Shown here piece by piece: positions 1 through 5,143 of a stretch of DNA of 7,885 bases. The position numbers were made by a program, and so were the translations under genes. The stretch is from assembly GCA_015657395.1 (NCBI GenBank), contig JADLKI010000008.1, positions 117,549-125,433 on the forward strand, given 5' to 3'. Position 1 is the stretch's first letter; every line of letters starts with the position of its first letter. This stretch comes from Spirochaetales bacterium (GTDB lineage: Bacteria; Spirochaetota; Spirochaetia; Treponematales; Rectinemataceae). The notes under the pieces were generated by a model. It saw nothing but the letters and a program-made list of their open reading frames with translations, searched no databases and was not told the DNA's origin.

Positions 1-777
1 GGGAAAAAGTTCGAGATGTCCTGTTATGATCCGACTATCGACTACTCAGCGACCCCAATTCTTAAAGTCAACAATTTATCGCTAAAAAACGGATTCAACG
101 ACATCTCTTTTTCCCTTTATAAAGGGGAAATTCTGGGCATCACCGGATTGCTTGGCTCGGGCAGAACAGAATTGGCATTATCACTTTTTGGCATGTGTCC
201 GGCAGATTCTGGGTCAATCGAATTAAACGGGACTGATGTAAAAATAACTTCTGTTTTTGACGCAATCCAGAATGGCATAGGATATGTCCCCGATGACAGG
301 TTGACAGAAGGATTGTTTCTCGATCAGGCAATCAGCGACAATATCATCGTCAGCAATTTGGAAAACTTGTCCAATAAAATAGGAATCCTCGACAATAAAA
401 AGAGAATTGCCGCAATAAAAGAATGGCTAGAAAAGCTTTCTATAAAGACATCGGACCCAAGAGACAATGTTCAGACATTGTCCGGCGGAAACCAGCAGAG
501 AGTCGTCCTCTCAAAGTGGATGTCAAGAAACACTACAATCCTGATCCTGAACGGCCCCACAATAGGCGTGGATATTGGCTCAAAAAATGAAATACACACG
601 ATACTTCGGTCTCTGGCCGAAAAAGGTATGGGTATTCTGATCATATCAGATGATCTCCCTGAAGTTTTAACGACCTGCAACCGGATATTGATAATGAAAC
701 ACGGCAATTTAATGGGCAGATTGAAGTCCAGCGATATATCAGAGCTTGAATTGGCCAGAGAATGCATCTCAAACTGA
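1..777 (+). CDS. Sugar ABC transporter ATP-binding protein, second nucleotide-binding domain (5'-truncated)
   Basis: This is the ATPase of a ribose/galactose-type (RbsA/MglA/AraG-like) importer, which powers sugar uptake from the cytoplasmic face of the membrane. Family members are about 500 residues with two ATP-binding domains; only the C-terminal one is here. The frame is open to base 1, so the ATG at 16 is an internal methionine. Numbering from that Met, the Walker A is GLLGSGRTE (44-52, Arg instead of Lys, as is usual in the second domain of this family) and the signature is LSGGNQQ (155-161). The Walker B region reads LILNGPT (176-182), where relatives mostly have LILDEPT, so both the Mg-binding Asp and the catalytic Glu are replaced. 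The D-loop GVDIGSK follows, and ISDDLPE takes the switch-region place of the family SSEMPE. Two permease genes follow, which confirms the role. ATP hydrolysis probably depends on the missing first domain. The sugar transported cannot be read from this protein. Confidence 0.93.
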   Translation, partial: GKKFEMSCYDPTIDYSATPILKVNNLSLKNGFNDISFSLYKGEILGITGLLGSGRTELALSLFGMCPADSGSIELNGTDVKITSVFDAIQNGIGYVPDDRLTEGLFLDQAISDNIIVSNLENLSNKIGILDNKKRIAAIKEWLEKLSIKTSDPRDNVQTLSGGNQQRVVLSKWMSRNTTILILNGPTIGVDIGSKNEIHTILRSLAEKGMGILIISDDLPEVLTTCNRILIMKHGNLMGRLKSSDISELELARECISN

Positions 778-810
778 TCCTTTTTTCAATTTTTAGGAGC
801 TTGTATAGAA

Positions 811-1827
811 ATGGGAAAGAAAAGATTAGGCCATGAATTTTATGTGTTTCTGGCGATAGTGTCTCTCAGCCTGATCATCCAGGCAAGAAGCGGCCAATTC
901 TTCACACTGAATAACCTTGTTGATCTCATGGTCTCTTTCATCGTGCCGGCGATATTTGCCATGTGCGAGTTAATTGTCATCATATCAGGCGGCATGGATG
1001 TATCCTTCCCTGCCGTTGCATCATTGAGCATGTTTGCGACGACAAAAATACTTTTAAGCATGAATTATACTGGTAACGTATTTTTTGCATTCCTCCTGTC
1101 AGGCTCATTTGGCTTAATAATGGGCGCGATAAATGGTGCCCTCATTTCGATTTTCAATCTCCCCGCGCTGATCGTGACCTTGGGTACCCAAAGTATATTT
1201 ATGGGTATCTTGCAGGGAGCGCTCAATGCCCAGGAAATTGCGGAGATCCCCAAAGTCATGTTCGACTTTGGTAATGCAAAACTTTTTGTGGCGACAAACC
1301 CCCTGAACGGCCTGAAATCAAATATGTCTTCTTCCATTTTAATCCTGTTCGCCGTTGTAATAATTACATATGTTTTTCTACATTTTACGATGTGGGGGCG
1401 TGGCGTTTATGCCATAGGCGGTGATTCCAATTCGGCGATCCGGGCCGGCTTTAAAGTCAAACAAATAAAGTTCTCAATATATTGCTTTGTCGGTATAGTG
1501 GCGGGAATAGCCGGAATGACGCGAGTGTGCATGATGCAAAACTGCCAGCCGAACAACCTGATCGGCATGGAGATGACAGTAATCGCGGCGGTTGTTTTGG
1601 GCGGTACAAGTGTCAAGGGCGGGTCCGGAACAATCATCGGAGCCTTATTGGGTACATTCCTGTTAACGATAATCTCGAACAGTCTTCTGCTTCTCAGTAT
1701 TCCAACTTACTGGCAGTCATTTTTCACTGGATTAATAATAATTATCGGCACGGGAGTTACTTCGTTCCAGTTGATATTGTCGAGCCACCGTTTACCCTCC
1801 ATGAGGAAATCGAAAAATGAAGCATGA
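811..1827 (+). CDS. Ribose-type ABC transporter permease, first subunit
   Basis: This 338-residue integral membrane protein belongs to the RbsC-like family (BPD_transp_2) and forms part of the inner-membrane channel for the imported compound. Hydrophobic segments run almost throughout, consistent with 8-10 membrane helices. Family landmarks are present: SGGMDVSF (59-66), corresponding to the GxxDLSVG motif; GRGVYAIGGDSNSAIRAGF (197-215 region), the conserved cytoplasmic segment; and AAVVLGGTSVKGGSGT (259-274), which closely matches the RbsC motif IAAVVLGGTS.AGG. Length is normal for the family. An AGGAG at 795-799 precedes the ATG by 11 bases, slightly long but acceptable. The gene starts 33 bases after the ATPase and its last 11 bases overlap the next permease, so the two subunits are probably made together and pair as a heterodimer. 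Substrate is unknown. Confidence 0.93.
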   Translation: MGKKRLGHEFYVFLAIVSLSLIIQARSGQFFTLNNLVDLMVSFIVPAIFAMCELIVIISGGMDVSFPAVASLSMFATTKILLSMNYTGNVFFAFLLSGSFGLIMGAINGALISIFNLPALIVTLGTQSIFMGILQGALNAQEIAEIPKVMFDFGNAKLFVATNPLNGLKSNMSSSILILFAVVIITYVFLHFTMWGRGVYAIGGDSNSAIRAGFKVKQIKFSIYCFVGIVAGIAGMTRVCMMQNCQPNNLIGMEMTVIAAVVLGGTSVKGGSGTIIGALLGTFLLTIISNSLLLLSIPTYWQSFFTGLIIIIGTGVTSFQLILSSHRLPSMRKSKNEA

Positions 1828-2815
1828 CGCCCTGTCATTTAGAAAATTGCAGAAAAATGACAACACTCTTTTGAATAACTTGGTGGTTGCTGCGGTTATT
1901 CTGATAACCATGGCCATACTGAAATCTTCAAAGTTTTTTTCCTTTACCAATTTCCAGTCCATGGCATATCAGCTTCCCCAGTATGGGCTTATGGCATTTG
2001 CGATGGCATTGGCGATGATAAGCGGAGGAATCGATCTTTCAATTGTCGGCATGGCAAATCTGTCTTCAATGATCGCGGCCCTGATGATGATAAAATTGGC
2101 GAATCTTATCCCAAATCAGAATCTGATTATTTATGTAATAATAATATCTTGCCTCATCGCCATTCTAATAGGTCTGTTGTGTGGGCTGCTAAATGGACTC
2201 CTGATTTCAAAGATAGGTATACCCCCCATACTAGCCACCCTCGGGAGCATGCAACTGTTTTCAGGTGTCTCAATAATCCTAAGCAAGGGCAACGCGATAA
2301 ACCGACTGCCCCCTCTTTATGCAAAAATAGGAAATTACGCACTATTTAATATTGTCCCTCTCCCTTTACTCATCTTTATCCTTCTTGCGCTCTCTGTAAG
2401 TTTCATGCTCAACAAATCAGCGTATGGAATTAAGCTCTACATGGTGGGATCAAATACTAAAGCCGCTAAATTCAGTGGGTTGCATGTAGATAAAATAATC
2501 ATTCAGACTTACTGCCTTGCCGGCATACTGTCTTCGGTATCTGGCCTTATCATGATGTCCCGCCTGAACTCTGCCAAGTCCGATTATGGCCAGCAATATA
2601 CTCTGCAGTGCCTTCTCATCGCGATTCTAGGAGGCGTCAACCCTCAAGGAGGTCATGGCAAAATTTCTAATGTCATGATCGCCATACTCATTTTTCAGTT
2701 TTTATCTTCCTCGATAAACATGTTCCCCTATTTCAGCAATTTCTACAAACTTCTCATATGGGGAATCGTACTACTCGGTGTCATGATTTGGAACAAATAT
2801 TCTAAATCGAGATAG
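1817..2815 (+). CDS. Ribose-type ABC transporter permease, second subunit
   Basis: This 332-residue RbsC-like membrane protein is the second channel subunit of the importer. It has the same architecture as its neighbour but clearly differs in sequence: SGGIDLSI (69-76) is closer to the classical GxxDLSVG motif, YGIKLYMVGSNTKAAKFSG (203-221) is the cytoplasmic conserved segment, and IAILGGVNPQGGHG (268-281) replaces the usual VLGGTSLAGG. About 8-10 hydrophobic segments are visible. The ATG at 1817 lies inside the end of the preceding gene (11-base overlap in another frame), with GAGG at 1803-1806 about ten bases upstream; this arrangement favours translational coupling. Importers with two different permeases occur in the autoinducer-2, rhamnose and YtfT/YjfF systems, so a heterodimeric channel is expected. 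Which compound is moved is not evident. Confidence 0.93.
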   Translation: MKHDALSFRKLQKNDNTLLNNLVVAAVILITMAILKSSKFFSFTNFQSMAYQLPQYGLMAFAMALAMISGGIDLSIVGMANLSSMIAALMMIKLANLIPNQNLIIYVIIISCLIAILIGLLCGLLNGLLISKIGIPPILATLGSMQLFSGVSIILSKGNAINRLPPLYAKIGNYALFNIVPLPLLIFILLALSVSFMLNKSAYGIKLYMVGSNTKAAKFSGLHVDKIIIQTYCLAGILSSVSGLIMMSRLNSAKSDYGQQYTLQCLLIAILGGVNPQGGHGKISNVMIAILIFQFLSSSINMFPYFSNFYKLLIWGIVLLGVMIWNKYSKSR

Positions 2816-2846
2816 CCCTTATACAGGCAGAAAAAAAGCACTTTTT

Positions 2847-2852
2847 AAGGAG
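2847..2852 (+). promoter_or_regulatory. Ribosome binding site of the sugar kinase
   Basis: AAGGAG lies seven bases before the ATG at 2860. It decides the start: the TTG at 2857, in the same frame one codon upstream, would leave only four bases of spacing and is the weaker choice. Confidence 0.8.
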
Positions 2853-2859
2853 TAATTTG

Positions 2860-3825
2860 ATGGGTTTTGATATCATTTCTATCGGAGCACCACTCGTCGA
2901 GATAATGCGGAAAGATATTGACTGCGATTTTTCCAGGCCGGGTACCTTCCTCGGGCCATTCCCAAGCGGAGACACACCTATATTCATCAACGCGGCGGCA
3001 AAACTGGGGAACAAATGTGGCTTTATCGGGGTTGTGGGCAAGGATGGCTTCGGTAACTGCTTTATCAATAAATTATCCAATTCCGGAGTCAATATTTCCC
3101 AAATAAAGTGCGCTGACAACGCAACAACTGCCGTGACTTTTATAGCGTATTTCCATGATGGATCACGAAGGTTTCTCTACCATCTCCACAACGCGGCAGC
3201 GGGGCTTCTGTCTCCCGACGACGTGGATCAAGCTTATTTTAAAGATGCAAAATGGGTACATATCACGGGATTTGCTCTATCGGGCAGCCTTTCCTCAAGA
3301 AAAGCCGTCCTCAAGATTCTGGAAGTCATCCCTGACACGACAAAAGTCAGTTTTGATCCCAATATAAGAAAGGAAGCCCTCGGTGCGGATGAACTCAGAA
3401 AGATCGCGGATCCGGTACTTGAGCGCGCATGCATTGTCCTTCCCAGCGTCCAGGAAGGCAGAGATTTCATGAATGTCGGCAATGATGACGAAGCCTGTAG
3501 GTTATTGCAAAAAAAAGGCAAGCTCGTAGTGCAAAAATTGGGCGACAAGGGCTGTAAAATTTATCATAATGGAGACACCCTTGAAATTCCCGCCTATAAA
3601 GTCGATGCCGTTGATCCCACAGGAGCAGGCGATACTTTCTGCGCGGCCTTCCTGACGGGTCTGATAAGAGGATGGCCACTGTATGATACTGGCCTTTTTG
3701 CCAATGCCGCCGCCGCTCTTTCAACAACAAAATGGGGACCCATGGAAGGCGCACCGGCTATCGAGGAGGTCTTCGATCTCATAACAAGCCAGCAGAAACC
3801 AAACAAGGCAGGGAGGAACTCATGA
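2860..3825 (+). CDS. PfkB/ribokinase-family carbohydrate kinase
   Basis: This is a 321-residue cytoplasmic kinase that transfers the gamma-phosphate of ATP to a sugar or sugar-like alcohol. The N-terminal strand DIISIGAPLVEIM (4-16) and the segment SGDTPIFINAAAKLG (36-50) correspond to PfkB signature 1. The C-terminal signature DPTGAGDTFCAAF (252-264) carries the GAGD anion hole with catalytic Asp258. A mid-protein SFDPNIRKE (164-172) resembles the FDPN.R stretch of fructokinases and 2-keto-3-deoxygluconate kinases. In signature 1 the usual GG.x.N pattern is changed: Asp38 and Ile41 stand where Gly/Ala and the conserved Asn are common, so sugar recognition is probably atypical. Length is normal. 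It follows the permeases by 44 bases and overlaps the amidohydrolase by ATGA, so it likely phosphorylates the imported compound or a breakdown product. The family is certain; the substrate is not. Confidence 0.92.
   Translation: MGFDIISIGAPLVEIMRKDIDCDFSRPGTFLGPFPSGDTPIFINAAAKLGNKCGFIGVVGKDGFGNCFINKLSNSGVNISQIKCADNATTAVTFIAYFHDGSRRFLYHLHNAAAGLLSPDDVDQAYFKDAKWVHITGFALSGSLSSRKAVLKILEVIPDTTKVSFDPNIRKEALGADELRKIADPVLERACIVLPSVQEGRDFMNVGNDDEACRLLQKKGKLVVQKLGDKGCKIYHNGDTLEIPAYKVDAVDPTGAGDTFCAAFLTGLIRGWPLYDTGLFANAAAALSTTKWGPMEGAPAIEEVFDLITSQQKPNKAGRNS
3811..3816 (+). promoter_or_regulatory. Ribosome binding site of the amidohydrolase
   Basis: GGGAGG inside the last codons of the kinase lies five bases before the ATG at 3822. 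It fixes that start over an in-frame ATG at 3732, which would add 30 residues unlike the family and deeply overlap the kinase. Confidence 0.85.
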
Positions 3826-4679
3826 TTATCGACGTTCACGCTCACCCGTATTTTTTAAAAGAAATGTGCGGTTCGGAAGAGCAGGTTAAATTCAGAAGAG
3901 ATAATTTCGGATTATATAAAATCGCACTCCAGGACATTGATCTGTTTAAAAGGCAGATCGCTGCGGCAGGCATTGATAAAGTCGTCCTGCTTCCTCTTGA
4001 TTTGAGCAGCACGGCTGGTGGCACATTGATGTCCAATCATGACATGAAGTATCTGGAAGATCTTGCGCCCGATACTTTCATCTGTTTTGGCAGCATTGAT
4101 CCAAATTCTAAGACCGCTCTTTCCGATTTACGTACCCTTATAAAGGATTTCGGTCTAAAAGGTATTAATTTTAACCCTTCATCGCAACACTTCTTCCCCA
4201 ATGACAAAGCCATTCTCTATCCTGTCTACGAAATAGCCCAAAAATACAATGTTCCTATTTGTTTCCATATGGGCATGAGCTGGGAACCAAACAGCTTACT
4301 CCAATATGCAAACCCCTTATTGCTCGAAAACGTCGCGAAAGATTTCCCCGACCTCAAATTTTCCATCTCTCATTTTGGCTGGCCATGGGTAGTAGAAAGC
4401 TGCATTCTAGCCATGAAATACACCAACGTATATATCGACACCTCAATGCTTTATTTCGATTCCCCAAGAGAATTCTTCAAATATGTCTTTTCTTCTCAAA
4501 TTCAACCATCCTGGATTGATAGGAGTTTATCGAACAAGGTACTTTTTGGATCGAACTATCCGCGCATCGAACAGCTTCGGATGAGAGAGGCTCTTGAATA
4601 CGCAGGTTTCCGCGAAGAAACCCTCCATAAGATACTCGAACTGAATCCAATCCGATTCTTAAATCTCCAAGGAGAATAA
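3822..4679 (+). CDS. Amidohydrolase-2 family TIM-barrel hydrolase
   Basis: This 285-residue protein of the amidohydrolase superfamily (Amidohydro_2, COG2159 type) includes lactonases, hydrolases and decarboxylases among its relatives. The start gives the canonical opening MIIDVHAHP, with the metal-binding HxH at His6/His8 on the first barrel strand. Further expected metal or substrate histidines are His149 (ICFHMGMSW) and His184 (ISHFGWPWV). Strand eight reads LFGSNYPRI, with Asn245 where relatives usually have the Asp of FGSDYP. Some family branches do have Asn here, so the protein may be active with altered metal use or have a different chemistry. Length is normal. It overlaps the kinase by four bases (ATGA) and is one base from the next gene, so it belongs to the same pathway. 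A lactone or ester bond in a sugar-acid intermediate is a reasonable guess, not a demonstrated substrate. Confidence 0.88.
   Translation: MIIDVHAHPYFLKEMCGSEEQVKFRRDNFGLYKIALQDIDLFKRQIAAAGIDKVVLLPLDLSSTAGGTLMSNHDMKYLEDLAPDTFICFGSIDPNSKTALSDLRTLIKDFGLKGINFNPSSQHFFPNDKAILYPVYEIAQKYNVPICFHMGMSWEPNSLLQYANPLLLENVAKDFPDLKFSISHFGWPWVVESCILAMKYTNVYIDTSMLYFDSPREFFKYVFSSQIQPSWIDRSLSNKVLFGSNYPRIEQLRMREALEYAGFREETLHKILELNPIRFLNLQGE
4669..4674 (+). promoter_or_regulatory. Ribosome binding site of the YjbQ-family gene
   Basis: AAGGAG within the final codons of the amidohydrolase gene lies six bases before the ATG at 4681. The near-contact of stop and start (one base apart) suggests coupled translation. 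Confidence 0.8.
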
Positions 4680-4680
4680 T

Positions 4681-5109
4681 ATGACCAAAATATATTCTAA
4701 GGCTATCAAAACATCCCAATCAATCCAAATGATACGGATGGGCAATATCGTTTCTGATATAGTGCAAGAAAGCAGCATTCAGACGGGCGTGGTCAACATC
4801 ATCACGCTTCATACGACTACCGGTATAACCGTCAATGAAGGCCTCGACTGCCTTGAGCTGGATATTGTTGATCTTCTTAAAAAACTTGTGCCGGATGAAG
4901 GTCCATATGTCCACGCACATTTTCTACCTTCCTATGGCAGAACTTCCGCCAATGCGACGAGTCACCTGCGAGGATTGCTGCTGGGGAATAATGCCATATT
5001 CCCAATCCAAAATGGAAAAGTTCTGTTCGGAGGCGCACAGGAAATCTATCTTGTGGAACTCGATGGTCCTCAAGAGAGAAAGATATCCATCGTAGTGTCA
5101 GGGGATTAA
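4681..5109 (+). CDS. YjbQ family (UPF0047) protein
   Basis: This 142-residue single-domain protein belongs to the YjbQ/UPF0047 family (TIGR00149), small trimeric cytoplasmic proteins. E. coli YjbQ shows weak thiamine-phosphate synthase activity, but the natural role of the family is unsettled. Family landmarks in order are LHTTTGITVNEG (43-54, matching HTTAAITINEN), VPDEGPY.HAH (70-80), NATSHLRGLLLG (91-102, with conserved His95), and VELDGPQERKI (125-135, matching EFDGPR.R). The strongly conserved GTWQ turn is GGAQ here (117-120), so the Trp is lost. Length is typical and the gene looks intact. Its position between an amidohydrolase and a glycyl radical enzyme is unusual and suggests a dedicated catabolic or protective role rather than thiamine synthesis, since no other thiamine gene is present. 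That role is inference only. Confidence 0.88.
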   Translation: MTKIYSKAIKTSQSIQMIRMGNIVSDIVQESSIQTGVVNIITLHTTTGITVNEGLDCLELDIVDLLKKLVPDEGPYVHAHFLPSYGRTSANATSHLRGLLLGNNAIFPIQNGKVLFGGAQEIYLVELDGPQERKISIVVSGD

Positions 5110-5131
5110 CTATCATAATCTCTTATTGAAA

Positions 5132-5137
5132 AAGGAG
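5132..5137 (+). promoter_or_regulatory. Ribosome binding site of the glycyl radical enzyme
   Basis: AAGGAG lies six bases before the ATG at 5144. An in-frame TTG at 5126 would place this sequence inside the coding region, so 5144 is the preferred start. Confidence 0.85.
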
Positions 5138-5143
5138 CTGGGT

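Noticed and set aside
471..767. 98-codon minus-strand open frame opposite the ABC ATPase
   Set aside because: It is fully antisense to a well-supported gene, has no ribosome binding site or recognisable motif, and reads as a shadow frame.
2149..2349. Overlapping plus- and minus-strand frames inside the second permease
   Set aside because: The plus-strand frame is out of frame with the permease; both lack motifs and ribosome binding sites and are chance openings.
2828..2847. Possible hairpin (A-run, short loop, T-run) between the second permease and the kinase
   Set aside because: The pairing is almost only A-T with a two-base loop, no G-C-rich stem and no separate T-tract; it sits directly before the kinase ribosome binding site and does not look like a terminator.
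3732..3821. Thirty-residue N-terminal extension of the amidohydrolase from an upstream ATG
   Set aside because: It lies wholly within the kinase gene, has no ribosome binding site, and does not resemble the family; the ATG at 3822 has a strong site five bases upstream and gives the canonical IDVHAH start.
3234..3845. Several 83-104 codon minus-strand frames opposite the sugar kinase
   Set aside because: They arise from the codon bias of the kinase gene; their low-complexity Ser/Leu/Arg-rich translations match no family I know.
4681..5109. Assigning the YjbQ protein as a thiamine-phosphate synthase
   Set aside because: The reported activity of the E. coli protein is weak and secondary, no other thiamine gene is present, and the surrounding genes are catabolic.
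5126..5143. TTG start for the glycyl radical enzyme
   Set aside because: It would put the AAGGAG at 5132-5137 inside the gene; the ATG at 5144 is correctly spaced after it.
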